Origin: a bacterium
Lineage (GTDB): Bacteria; Planctomycetota; Planctomycetia; Gemmatales; Gemmataceae
Reading direction: 5' to 3'
Length of the DNA stretch: 64,000 nt
NCBI GenBank assembly: GCA_017308215.1
Contig: JAFKFQ010000260.1
Coordinates: 1-64,000, forward strand
The position numbers and the translations under genes were made by a program. This document shows positions 1-8,075 of this stretch, in pieces (position 1 is the first letter of the stretch; each line of letters starts with the position of its first letter). The notes beneath the pieces were generated by a model. The model searched no databases. It had not been told where the DNA came from and saw only the letters and a list, made by a program, of their open reading frames with translations.

Positions 1-121
1 CCCCCGCGACCCCGCCGACCGGCCCCGCCGCCGCCGCCCCCGCACACCCGGCCAGGACCGGCAGCACGCCCTCGGCCGCAAGGTATAGCAGCACCGGCGA
101 TTGGCGTTCGGAGTCGGGCAC
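1..121 (-). CDS. Partial gene running off the left edge, possible membrane protein N-terminus
   Basis: Minus-strand frame open from a GTG at 119-121 to the window edge, about 40 codons with no stop. The translation starts VPDSERQSPVLLYLAAEG and continues with a hydrophobic Ala/Gly/Val-rich stretch, compatible with a signal or first membrane segment. A GGGAG lies about 10 nt before the GTG. It would diverge from the secreted protein at 406. The product cannot be named from so few residues, and in GC-rich DNA 40 open codons are weak evidence. Confidence 0.35.
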   Translation of the reverse strand, partial: MPDSERQSPVLLYLAAEGVLPVLAGCAGAAAAGPVGGVAG

Positions 122-191
122 GGGTGGGGCTCCCGGGCGGGTGGATACCGGGGGTTCGTCGCGGCCGGAGGGAAATTGACGAGAAACGACA

Positions 192-223
192 CCGCCCGGT
201 GGTGCGGGGACACCACCGGGCGG
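192..223. repeat. Perfect 13-bp hairpin in divergent intergenic region
   Basis: CCGCCCGGTGGTG, a 6-nt loop, then its exact reverse complement. There is no T-tract on either side, so it is not an obvious intrinsic terminator. It sits between the left-edge gene and the first secreted paralogue. The rest of 122-405 shows no gene; nothing else in it was recognised. Confidence 0.6.
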
Positions 224-405
224 CCGGGAGACAGAACCAGCGCATGGTACGGTCTGAATCCACCCTACGCTCCCACCTCACACGGAGCAACGGTCGGCCG
301 ACGAAAATTCCGTCCGGGATCGTAACCGGTGTGTCACGACCCGGCGGCGGGGGCGGGGCGGCGGTTACAATTGACCGCGTCGCCTCCCCACCCGGAGCCG
401 TTCGC

Positions 406-1290
406 ATGCTGTCCCGCTTCGCACCTCCCGCCGCCGCGGCGCTGCTGCTCGCCGCCGGCCCGGCGTCCGCCCTGGTGATCGCGTTCAAGCCGCCGGCCCA
501 GCGGGCGATCACCGCCGACGTCGTCGTCGTCGGCACGGTCACGTCGGTCGAGAAGGACACGGTCGAGGCGTCACCCGGTCGCAACATCCCGAACAAGATC
601 GCGTACAAGCTGGCGGTGGTGAAGGTGGACCAGCCGCTGACCGGTGCCGACGCCCTGACGCACCTGAAGGTCGGGTTCATGCCCCCTCCCCCGCCGCCGG
701 TGGCGCAGCCGGGCGGCCCGATCCGCCCGCCGATCCTGCGCCGCGGCGGGACGGAGTTGAAGGTCGGCGACCAGTACGTCCTGTTCCTGAACCGGCACCA
801 CGAGGGGAACTTCTACGTGATGCCGTTCGCCAGCCCGCCGATCGACGCGAAGGGCGAGGGCGGCAAGGCGGAACTGAACGAGGCGAAGAAGGCGCTGGTG
901 GTGGTGGCCGACCCGCAGAAGGCGCTGACCGCGGCGAAGGCCGAGGACCGGGCGTTCGCCGCATCGGCGCTGGTGATGAAGTACCGCAACTACCCGGACA
1001 CCGGCGGCGAGGTGACCGAGGCCCCGATCCCGCCGGAGGAGAGCAGACTGATCCTGAAGGGGCTGGCCGAGGGCGACTGGAAGCAGGGCGCCCGGTTCCA
1101 CACGATGAGCCCGTTCATGGCGTTCAACCAGCTCGGCCTGACGCCGCAGGACGGCTGGAACCCGCCCCGGCCGATGCCGCAACCCGGTCAGCCGTTCGAC
1201 TTCGCCGCGACGACGAAGACGGCGTTCCTCGCCTGGCTCGACGGCCCGGGCCGCGACTACCGGATCAAGCGGATCGTGCCGAAGAAGTAG
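406..1290 (+). CDS. Secreted hypothetical protein, paralogue A
   Basis: 294 residues starting MLSRFAPPAAAALLLAAGPA, a clear Sec signal peptide with a likely cleavage after PASA. The ATG at 406 was chosen over upstream in-frame starts because it gives the signal peptide and follows a CGGAG about 10 nt upstream. The mature part opens with a beta-rich block (ADVVVVGTVTSVEKDTVE, then AYKLAVVKVDQPL), contains a Pro-rich linker near residues 90-110, and ends in a conserved block around FAWLDGPGRDYRIKRIVPKK-like residues. It closely resembles the next gene, so the two are tandem duplicates. The fold suggests an extracytoplasmic protein; no catalytic motif was recognised and the function is unknown. 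Confidence 0.8.
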   Translation: MLSRFAPPAAAALLLAAGPASALVIAFKPPAQRAITADVVVVGTVTSVEKDTVEASPGRNIPNKIAYKLAVVKVDQPLTGADALTHLKVGFMPPPPPPVAQPGGPIRPPILRRGGTELKVGDQYVLFLNRHHEGNFYVMPFASPPIDAKGEGGKAELNEAKKALVVVADPQKALTAAKAEDRAFAASALVMKYRNYPDTGGEVTEAPIPPEESRLILKGLAEGDWKQGARFHTMSPFMAFNQLGLTPQDGWNPPRPMPQPGQPFDFAATTKTAFLAWLDGPGRDYRIKRIVPKK

Positions 1291-1398
1291 TTGCACAGTC
1301 CCTTGCGGCTTCGCGCTCCGCTGCGCGGAGCCGCACGCGCCGTCACGTCTTGCCGCGGTTCGCCCCGCCCCGTCGCCTACCCACTGCCGGAGCTTCTG

Positions 1399-2259
1399 AT
1401 GCCGTTGCGTTTCGTGTTTCTGGCGGCCGCGGCCGCGCTCGCCGTGGTCGGCCCCGCCGTTGCGAAGATGATGCCGTTCCGCCCGCCGGCCCTCCGCGCG
1501 GTCACCGCCGACGTGGTGGTCGTCGGCACGGTCACGGCCGTCGAAAAGGAGGTCGTTGAGGTCGCGCCGGAGCACGGGGCGCCGGGGAAGGTGGCGTACA
1601 AGGTAGCGGTGGTGAAGGTGGACCAGCCGCTCGCCGGCGCCAACACCCTGACCCACCTGAAGGTCGGGTTCACGCCCCCGCCGGCGGCCGCCGCACCGGG
1701 GCGCCCGATCGTCCGGCGCGGCGGGACCGAGCTGAAGGAGGGCGACCGCTACGTCTTCTTCCTGACGCGGCACCACGCGGGGAACTTCTACCTCATGCCG
1801 TTCACCAGCCCGCCGGTCGATGCGAAGGGCGAGAACGGGAAGGCGGAATTGGACGAGGTGCGGAAGGGGCTGGCGGCGGCCGCCGACCCGAAGGCGGCGC
1901 TGGCAGCGGCGAAGGTCGAGGACCGGGCGTTCGCCGCGGCGGTGCTGGTGACGAAGTACCGCACCCCGCCCGAGACCGGCGGCGAAACGGCCGAGGTGCC
2001 GCTGCCGGCGGGGGAGAGCAGGCTGATCCTGAAGGGGCTCGCCGAGGCGGACTGGAAGCAGGGGAACCGGTTCGCCACCGTCAGCCCGATGACGGCGTTC
2101 CTGCAACTCGGCCTGACGCCGGAGGACGGCTGGAACCCGCCGCGGGCGGTGCCGGGGCAGCCGTTCGACTTCGCCGCCGCGACCCAGACCGCGTTCACGA
2201 CCTGGCTGGATGGCCCCGGGCGGGAGTACCGGGTCAAGCGGTTCGTGCCGAAGAAGTAG
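1399..2259 (+). CDS. Secreted hypothetical protein, paralogue B
   Basis: 286 residues with signal peptide MPLRFVFLAAAAALAVVGPA. The ATG at 1399 matches the position of the signal peptide in paralogue A; the upstream in-frame codons look like intergenic sequence. It shares with A the blocks ADVVVVGTVTAVEKE, KVAVVKVDQPLAGA, THLKVGF, LILKGLAE-DWKQG and the terminal VPKK. The Pro-rich linker of A is shorter here. Both genes read in the same direction about 108 bp apart and may be cotranscribed. Function unknown; probably a lineage-specific secreted family. Confidence 0.8.
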   Translation: MPLRFVFLAAAAALAVVGPAVAKMMPFRPPALRAVTADVVVVGTVTAVEKEVVEVAPEHGAPGKVAYKVAVVKVDQPLAGANTLTHLKVGFTPPPAAAAPGRPIVRRGGTELKEGDRYVFFLTRHHAGNFYLMPFTSPPVDAKGENGKAELDEVRKGLAAAADPKAALAAAKVEDRAFAAAVLVTKYRTPPETGGETAEVPLPAGESRLILKGLAEADWKQGNRFATVSPMTAFLQLGLTPEDGWNPPRAVPGQPFDFAAATQTAFTTWLDGPGREYRVKRFVPKK

Positions 2260-2275
2260 CCGCCGATCCCGCCCG

Positions 2276-2447
2276 GCGAACGGCCGGCGTGAGCCGGCTG
2301 GTGGTTGGTACGGGTGCCCGAGCGGACCACGCGGGTGACCGGGCGCCGTCCCAGGTCGCCGGCCGTTCGCCCGGGACCGGCGTGACACACCGATCGGCGT
2401 GTCAGGCACCGGTACCAACCACCAGCCGGCTCACGCCGGCCGTTCGC
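2276..2447. repeat. Long inverted repeat between convergent genes
   Basis: Two arms of about 36 bp, 2276-2311 and 2412-2447, are exact reverse complements (for example GAGCCGGCTGGTGGTTGGTA in the left arm) around a 100-bp centre. The centre carries a further copy of GGCCGTTCGCCCGGGAC, also present at the right end. It lies between the stop codons of paralogue B and the convergent phosphorylase gene, so it may end transcription from both sides. No transposase is present. Confidence 0.75.
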
Positions 2448-2458
2448 CCGGGACGGTG

Positions 2459-3766
2459 TCACCCGATCTCTTCCAGCGCCGCCGGCGCGGGTGCGGGCGG
2501 TGCGTCGGCGATCGTCAGCGCCTCCGTCAGCAGCTTCGTCGCCGCTGGAAGCGTGTGGGCGTCGCGGTAATGTATCTCGAACACCGCGTCGCCTTCCTTC
2601 ACCGAATCGCCGACCGCCGCGCGCAGGATCACGCCGACAGCGGGGTCCACGTCGTCGTCGGCGAAGCGGCGGCCGGCGCCGAGCTGCATCGAGCCGAGCC
2701 CGACCTTCTCGGCGTCGAGCGCCGTCACGAACCCGCCGCGCGGCGCCCGCACGAGCGTCGTGTGCGGCGCCGCCGGGAGGCGCGTGTAGTCGTCGATCAC
2801 CCGCGGGTCGCCGCCCTGCTGCTCGACGCACCGGCGGAAGACTTCGAGCCCGGCGCCGGACGCGACCGCCGCGCGCACCTTGCAGTCCGCCTCGGCGGCG
2901 TCGCTCGCCAGCCCGGCGACCTCGACCATGCGCGCCGCGAGCAGCACCGACAGGTCAGTCAGGTCGGCGGGGCCGGTCCCCTTCAGGGTCTCGACCGACT
3001 CGATGACTTCGAGCGAGTTGCCGACGTACCGCCCCAGCGGCGCGTCCATCGGCGTGAGGACCGCCCGCATCCGCAGCCCGTCGGCGGTGCCGACGCGGAC
3101 CAGCGATTCGGCGAGCGCCTTCGCCTCGGCCCGCGTCTTCATGAATGCCCCGCGGCCCGCCTTCACGTCCATCACCAGCCCGGCGATCCCCTCCGCCAGC
3201 TTCTTGCTGAGGATCGACGCGGTGATGAGCGGGATGCTCTCGACCGTGCCGGTGACGTCGCGCAGCGCGTACAGCGTCTTGTCGGCGGGCGCCACGTCGG
3301 CGGTCTGGCCGATCATGCCGAGGCCGACGCGCTTCAGCGCGGCGCGGAACTCGGTTTCGTTGAGGTGCACGCGGAAGCCGGGGATGCTCTCGAGCTTGTC
3401 GAGCGTGCCGCCGGTGTGGCCGAGCCCGCGGCCGGACATCATCGGCACGATCACCCCGCACGCCGCCGCGAGCGGGCCGAGGACGAGCGAGGTCTTATCG
3501 CCGACGCCGCCGGTGCTGTGCTTGTCCACCTTCGGACCGGGCAGGTCGGACAGGTCGTAGCGCCGCCCGGAGTTCGTCATCGCGCGGGTGAGGCGGGCCG
3601 TTTCCGCCGGCGTCATCCCGCGCCACACCACGGCCATGAGGAGCGCCGCGAGCTGGTAGTCGGCCCAGCCGGTGCCGGCGGTGGCCCCGGCGATGAAGTG
3701 GTCGATCTGCTCGGGCGTGAGTTCGGCGCCGTCGCGCTTGGCGCGGATGACGTCCACGGCACGCAT
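2459..3766 (-). CDS. deoA: Pyrimidine-nucleoside (thymidine) phosphorylase
   Basis: 435 residues, the usual length of this family. It catalyses phosphorolysis of thymidine/uridine to the base and (deoxy)ribose-1-phosphate in cytosolic pyrimidine salvage. The family signature SGRGLGHTGGTLDKLE is present, preceded by the phosphate-binding stretch KHSTGGVGDKTSL. The N-terminal alpha domain begins MRAVDVIRAKRDG; I chose this ATG (3766) because the 13 residues upstream do not resemble the family. The C-terminal domain has the expected GG-rich dimerisation and beta-hammerhead part (VGDSVKEGDAVFEIHY). Sequence alone does not separate thymidine phosphorylase from the broader pyrimidine-nucleoside enzyme. 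Confidence 0.92.
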   Translation of the reverse strand: MRAVDVIRAKRDGAELTPEQIDHFIAGATAGTGWADYQLAALLMAVVWRGMTPAETARLTRAMTNSGRRYDLSDLPGPKVDKHSTGGVGDKTSLVLGPLAAACGVIVPMMSGRGLGHTGGTLDKLESIPGFRVHLNETEFRAALKRVGLGMIGQTADVAPADKTLYALRDVTGTVESIPLITASILSKKLAEGIAGLVMDVKAGRGAFMKTRAEAKALAESLVRVGTADGLRMRAVLTPMDAPLGRYVGNSLEVIESVETLKGTGPADLTDLSVLLAARMVEVAGLASDAAEADCKVRAAVASGAGLEVFRRCVEQQGGDPRVIDDYTRLPAAPHTTLVRAPRGGFVTALDAEKVGLGSMQLGAGRRFADDDVDPAVGVILRAAVGDSVKEGDAVFEIHYRDAHTLPAATKLLTEALTIADAPPAPAPAALEEIG

Positions 3767-3847
3767 GGCAACCTCGGTGTCGGTCCGAGCCCGGAGCGTG
3801 GGCAATGTGTTACGCGGACCCGTCGGCGTCGTTCGATGACGCGCGGC

Positions 3848-4816
3848 TCACCCACCCCGTCGCTCGCGCTCCGGGCTCGGACGGATGCAGGCGCGGAGTT
3901 CGGCGTCGAACCGCTCCCAGTCGGGCGCATCCGCGAATGCCTCGACGCGGCTGTCGCGCCGGTACGCGGTGTGGGCGATCGCCGGCTCGCCGGTGCGGGC
4001 GCGGTTGAGCGCGAACCAGTCGTGCGGCGTGCGGAACACGCCCTTCGCCCGCACCAGGCCGGGGAACGACGCGAACAGTGCGACGAGCCGGTCGCGGTCG
4101 AAGACGACCTCGGGCGGGAACACCCAGCCCTTAGCGTCGGGACCGGGGGACGAGGGGGCAGTGGGACCGGGGGACGCCGTCACACCGGCTTCGTCCCCCG
4201 GTCCCACAATCCCCTCGTCCCCCGGCCCCAAATCCAGCCACGCCGCGTCGAGCCGCCCGCGTTCCGTCGCGGCCACGAGCAGTTTCGGCGGGTACAGCGC
4301 GTTCGCCCACGCCTGGAAGTCGGCCACGAGCGCGGGTGGCGCGGCGTCGAGCTTGTTCAGCACCAGCACGTCGGCGAGCTCGACCTGCTCGCGGAAGATC
4401 GGGTTCGCCCGCATCTCGGGCTTGGCGAAGTCGGCCGGGTCGACGAGCCCGAGCGTGGCGCGCACGTCGAGCCGGCCGCGGTAGGTCGCGCGGAGCGTGT
4501 CGAGCAGCCTCGCCGGGTGGCCGAGGCCGGTCGTCTCGATCAGCAGGCGGTCGGGCCGGGCGTCGACCAGCAGGAAGTGGAGCGCGACGCCGAGGTACGG
4601 GGCGGACGCGCAGCAGACGCACCCGCCGCTCACCTCGCGCACCGTCACGCCGTCGGGCGCCCCGCCCTCGATCAGGGCGCCGTCGATGCCGACCGCGCCG
4701 TACTCGTTCACCAGCACCGCCCACCGCGACCCGGCCGCCTTGCGGGCGAGCAGGTCGAGCACCGCGGTCGTCTTCCCCACCCCGAGGAACCCGGTGATGA
4801 GGTTGGTGGGAACCAT
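3848..4816 (-). CDS. CobW/CobW-C family GTPase (zinc metallochaperone-like)
   Basis: 322 residues. Walker A GFLGVGKT at residues 9-16, the metal-binding GCVCC (C66, C68, C69) and the base-recognition NKLD define the CobW/YjiA/ZNG1 family, cytosolic GTPases that deliver metal to client enzymes. The C-terminal CobW_C domain ends with WERFDAELRACI. Between the GTPase and C-terminal domains lies a Gly/Pro/Asp-rich insert, about residues 196-232, produced by nested palindromic DNA. The ATG at 4816 directly precedes the P-loop strand. The gene follows the SurA-like gene on the same strand, separated by an inverted repeat. Client metal or protein is unknown. Confidence 0.88.
   Translation of the reverse strand: MVPTNLITGFLGVGKTTAVLDLLARKAAGSRWAVLVNEYGAVGIDGALIEGGAPDGVTVREVSGGCVCCASAPYLGVALHFLLVDARPDRLLIETTGLGHPARLLDTLRATYRGRLDVRATLGLVDPADFAKPEMRANPIFREQVELADVLVLNKLDAAPPALVADFQAWANALYPPKLLVAATERGRLDAAWLDLGPGDEGIVGPGDEAGVTASPGPTAPSSPGPDAKGWVFPPEVVFDRDRLVALFASFPGLVRAKGVFRTPHDWFALNRARTGEPAIAHTAYRRDSRVEAFADAPDWERFDAELRACIRPSPERERRGG
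4139..4229. repeat. Nested palindromic repeat inside the CobW-family coding sequence
   Basis: The outer arms 4139-4157 and 4211-4229 pair with one mismatch. The inner arms 4161-4175 (GTGGGACCGGGGGAC) and 4193-4207 pair perfectly over 15 bp. All of it is translated in frame as the low-complexity linker of the CobW-family protein. It resembles intragenic palindromic elements known from other bacteria, but the family is not identified. Confidence 0.7.
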
Positions 4817-4827
4817 GCGCAGAACCT

Positions 4828-4901
4828 CAGAAGGCAGAGGACGGAGGCCAGCCGACAGGAACGAACGCGCCTGCCGGCTGGCCTCTGTCCTCTGCCTTCT
4901 G
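4828..4901. repeat. Intergenic inverted repeat, GGCAGAGG type
   Basis: The arms 4828-4853 and 4876-4901 (26 bp each) pair with one mismatch around a 22-nt loop. It lies between the stop of the SurA-like gene and the start of the CobW-family gene. It could act as a terminator or attenuator, but no T-tract follows. The repeat array near 7882 has the same GGCAGAG flavour. Confidence 0.7.
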
Positions 4902-4911
4902 TCCTCTGAAA

Positions 4912-7746
4912 CTAGTCCTCGCCCCGCTTGTCGCGCTCGTCGAGCTTGGCCTTCTGGGCGTCGCTCTCTTCGTAGCCGAGTTCCTTCTTGAGCACGGCCA
5001 TCACCGAGTCCTTCATCCGCACCACGGCGTCGGCGGCGTGGCCGGAGAGCACCAGCTCGCGGACCGGCCCCATCTGGGTGTACAGATTGTTGCGGAACTC
5101 CTCGACCCCGCGCTCGTGCTTGCCGGTCAGCGCGAACACGTAGTACACGTCCTTCGGCGCGTCGGCCGCCACGAACACCGTCTTCGGCGGCGAGTTCCGC
5201 TCGTCGAGCAGCTTCTTCGCCATGTCGGCGCCCGGGTGGGCGATCTCCGACGACCCGAGCAGGCTGAACGGCCGGGCCATCCCGCTGGCGTCGTTCAGGA
5301 TCTGGACCGGGGCGACGTTGTCGAGCTTGAACAGCTTCACCGCCTCCTTCGCCTTCGGGTCGGCGAACTTCGCCTGGAGCTCGGTCTGGAGGTCGTACAT
5401 CACCGGCACGAACTGCGCCGGGCTGGTCCCCGGGGCGGCCTTGACCCGGGCGGCGAATTGTTCGGCCGCCTGACGGGCCTCCTCGCGCCCCTTCGCCCGC
5501 CGCCACGCCTCGACCACCCGCGGCCGGGCGTCCGACAGCTTCAGGCTCCGGGCCGGCTGGTCGTCGGTCCGCCACGCCAGGAAGATCGCCTCCCGGGTCC
5601 CGGCGCCGAGGTCGGCCGCCAGCGCCCGCGCCACCTCCCGGTCGAGCTCCTCGTCCGACGGGGCCGGCCGCCCGGCCGCCTTCGCCGCCCGCGCGGCCAG
5701 CTCCCGCACCTGCGCCGCCCGGCCGGTGACCGCCTTGGCCACCGTGTCGGGGTAGAACTCGGGCAGGAACAGCCCGGACGCGGTCGCCTTGGCGTTGCGC
5801 TGCGGGTCGAAGGTGAAGAAGAATCGCGCCCCGAACGCGCCGTCCTGGGGGGCCGCCCCGGGCGCCTTCGGGCCGGCGTCCCGCAGCGGGGCCAGGGCGG
5901 GGGCCTCGCGGACCGTCCACTCGCTCACGCCCTCGGCGGTGGCGCCGGTCTTCAGCCCGCGCTCCTTGATGAACGCGGCGGCGTGGTCCCGGGCCGCGGC
6001 CCCCTTGTCGCGGGCCTTCCCCTTCTCGCCGAGGCGGGTGAGCTCGGCCTGGAGGCGGAGCAGGTCGGCGGCGGCCAGCTCGCGGGCCTTGCGGCCGACG
6101 ATGTCGGTCAGCAGCTCGCTGCGGACGGCGTCGAGCGGCAGCGCCTTCGGCAGGGCGCGGCGGTGCGCGGCCTCGCCGGCGGCGACCCGCTCGAACAGCC
6201 CCGGGCCGGGCGTGGCGGCGAGGAACAGGAGCCCGCCGACCGTGCCGCGGTCCCGCGCCTCGTGGGCCACCGCCTGGGCGTAGAACGCGGACGGCTGGAA
6301 GAACGCGCTGCCGTTGATCCCGGCCGCGCCGAGGGCGGTCAGCTGCGCCGCGAGCTCCGGCCCGGCGGCGTACACCGGCCGCTTCTTGTCGATGTCGTCC
6401 TTCGTCCGCGCCGCCCGGTTCGTCCACGGGGCGTAGCTCGACGAGAGAATCTGGGACGGGGTCACGAACGAGCTCGCCACGCCCCACCGGTACGCCAGGT
6501 CGCTGTTGTGGGTGTCCGCGAGCCCCTTGTACGCGGTCTGGAGGAGCGGCTCGGCGACGGTCATCGGCGCCGCCGCGGTGCCGACCCAGGCGGCCGGGCC
6601 GACCCCCGGGACCGGGACGGTGAGGGCGGCGATGCCGCCCTTGGAGAACTGCTCGGTGCGCGCGACCCAGTCGGCGGCGGCCTTCTTGTAGTACGGCTCC
6701 TCGCCCGACGCCGCGACCCACTCGACCTTCACCCGCCGCGGCTCCTTGAACCCGGGCTCCTCCTTCGACGGGTCCGGTTCGTAGTCCTTCCGCTCGTTGA
6801 ACAGCCGCTGCAACTCGCTCTCGCTCGGCTCGGCCTTAATCTGCGCGGCGAACCCGGCCGCGGGGATGGCGAGCGCCTGGAACGCGGTCGGGCTCGTCTT
6901 GTCCTTGTAGAAGGAGTACAGGTCGTAGGGCGTGGTGAAGATCGGCGGAGCCTTCGCCTCCGAGGTGGACCCCATCAGCGCGGTCTGGGCGGCGCGGACC
7001 TTGAACTCGCTCGCCAATGCCTTGTAGACGGCGCCGGGCGTGTACCGGCCGGAGTAGTCGCGGGTCATCGCCTCGCGGATCTCCACGTCGTTGCGGAACT
7101 GGTCGAAGAACTCCTGGCGGATCAGCTTCTTGACGTCGTCCTCGGTGAAGGCGATGCCGAACCGGTCGGCCTTCTTCTCCCACAGCATGAACTCGACCAC
7201 GTCGCGGGAGGTCTTGTTCGGGGCGTTCGTGAAGTACGTCCCCCCGCCCATCTCGGCGAGCTTGCGGTGCCCCTCGAGCTCCATCCACGTCTGGACGACG
7301 GCGACGAGGTTGCGGTCCTGCGGGCGGGCGTTCGGCGCGGCGGCCAGCATCTGGGCCATCATCCCGAACGTCGGGTTCGGCTTCCCCTCCAGGATGTCGC
7401 GGGCCGGGTTGCCGAGCATCGGCGTCGCTTCGACCAGCTTCTCCTGCGCGTCGCGCCGGAGCACGGCGGCGGTCTGCTGGGCGGCGTACATCATGAACCG
7501 GTTGGCCATGACCCGGTTGAACCGGACCTCGCGCACGTCGCGGTCGTAGACCCGCTGGCCGTCGATTGTGCAGAGGGCGTCGCCGCGCTTGCCGGCGCCG
7601 CCGAGCCAGCGCGGGAACCAGTCGAAGAAGTCCGCCCCGCCCCCCAGCCCGCTGGAGAGGACGAAGGTGAACATGATGAACACGGTGATGACCGCGAAGA
7701 TCGCCCGCTGGTTGCGGCGGAAAATGTTGAACGGGCTGAAAGCCAT
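4912..7746 (-). CDS. SurA/PpiD-like membrane-anchored periplasmic folding protein
   Basis: 944 residues. The N-terminus MAFSPFNIFRRNQRAIFAVI is a short cytoplasmic basic tip followed by one transmembrane helix (about residues 14-33), then a long extracytoplasmic region beginning with the SurA/PpiD-type pattern CTIDGQRVYDRDVREVRFNR. This layout matches PpiD-type chaperones, but the protein is about 300 residues longer than E. coli PpiD, and no canonical parvulin signature could be picked out with confidence. The tail is charged (QKAKLDERDKRGED). The ATG at 7746 removes 20 unlikely residues upstream. Probable role: folding or quality control of exported proteins. The catalytic isomerase activity is unproven. 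Confidence 0.7.
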   Translation of the reverse strand: MAFSPFNIFRRNQRAIFAVITVFIMFTFVLSSGLGGGADFFDWFPRWLGGAGKRGDALCTIDGQRVYDRDVREVRFNRVMANRFMMYAAQQTAAVLRRDAQEKLVEATPMLGNPARDILEGKPNPTFGMMAQMLAAAPNARPQDRNLVAVVQTWMELEGHRKLAEMGGGTYFTNAPNKTSRDVVEFMLWEKKADRFGIAFTEDDVKKLIRQEFFDQFRNDVEIREAMTRDYSGRYTPGAVYKALASEFKVRAAQTALMGSTSEAKAPPIFTTPYDLYSFYKDKTSPTAFQALAIPAAGFAAQIKAEPSESELQRLFNERKDYEPDPSKEEPGFKEPRRVKVEWVAASGEEPYYKKAAADWVARTEQFSKGGIAALTVPVPGVGPAAWVGTAAAPMTVAEPLLQTAYKGLADTHNSDLAYRWGVASSFVTPSQILSSSYAPWTNRAARTKDDIDKKRPVYAAGPELAAQLTALGAAGINGSAFFQPSAFYAQAVAHEARDRGTVGGLLFLAATPGPGLFERVAAGEAAHRRALPKALPLDAVRSELLTDIVGRKARELAAADLLRLQAELTRLGEKGKARDKGAAARDHAAAFIKERGLKTGATAEGVSEWTVREAPALAPLRDAGPKAPGAAPQDGAFGARFFFTFDPQRNAKATASGLFLPEFYPDTVAKAVTGRAAQVRELAARAAKAAGRPAPSDEELDREVARALAADLGAGTREAIFLAWRTDDQPARSLKLSDARPRVVEAWRRAKGREEARQAAEQFAARVKAAPGTSPAQFVPVMYDLQTELQAKFADPKAKEAVKLFKLDNVAPVQILNDASGMARPFSLLGSSEIAHPGADMAKKLLDERNSPPKTVFVAADAPKDVYYVFALTGKHERGVEEFRNNLYTQMGPVRELVLSGHAADAVVRMKDSVMAVLKKELGYEESDAQKAKLDERDKRGED

Positions 7747-7881
7747 TGCCAGTCCTCGACTTGCGGCGGCCACTCCGGCGGCCCGCGCGGGCCGGGGGGT
7801 TGACACCCGGCTCGGGGCTGTACTAGTGGTGATGGGCGCTTCCCGCCCCCGGCCTACCGATTGTAGTGATTCTGTCGGCCC

Positions 7882-7927
7882 GAGGGCAGAGCGCTAGAGG
7901 GCAGAGAAACCGAGGGCAGAGGGCAGA
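7882..7927. repeat. Four direct copies of GAGGGCAGA
   Basis: GAGGGCAGA occurs at 7882, 7897, 7912 and 7919, and a partly complementary stretch (CCCCCTGCCCTCTC) follows near 7959-7972, giving an imperfect palindrome. It lies in the 329-bp divergent region between the SurA-like gene and topA (7747-8075). No gene was seen in that region. Confidence 0.6.
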
Positions 7928-8075
7928 AGACAAACCGGGCCGGTTGTCCGCATTTTGCCCCCTGCCCTCTCGCTGCTCCTTCCGCGCCGCCACCCCCATC
8001 TAACCTCGGCCCCCGTTGCCGGGGTGGCTAGAATCGGGTTCGATAACCGCCACTGTTGTTTGGGAGTCGTTGCTG

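Noticed and set aside
124-405. Upstream extension of the first secreted paralogue
   Set aside because: The signal peptide starts at ATG 406; the extension would place about 94 Arg/Gly-rich residues before it and contains the 192-223 hairpin.
571-2418. 615-codon minus-strand open frame
   Set aside because: Antisense shadow of the two secreted paralogues; Arg/Pro/Gly-rich with no ribosome-binding site, caused by high GC at third codon positions.
5038-7803. 921-codon plus-strand open frame
   Set aside because: Antisense to the SurA/PpiD-like gene, which has a signal anchor and a clear start; the plus frame is Arg/Leu-rich without motifs.
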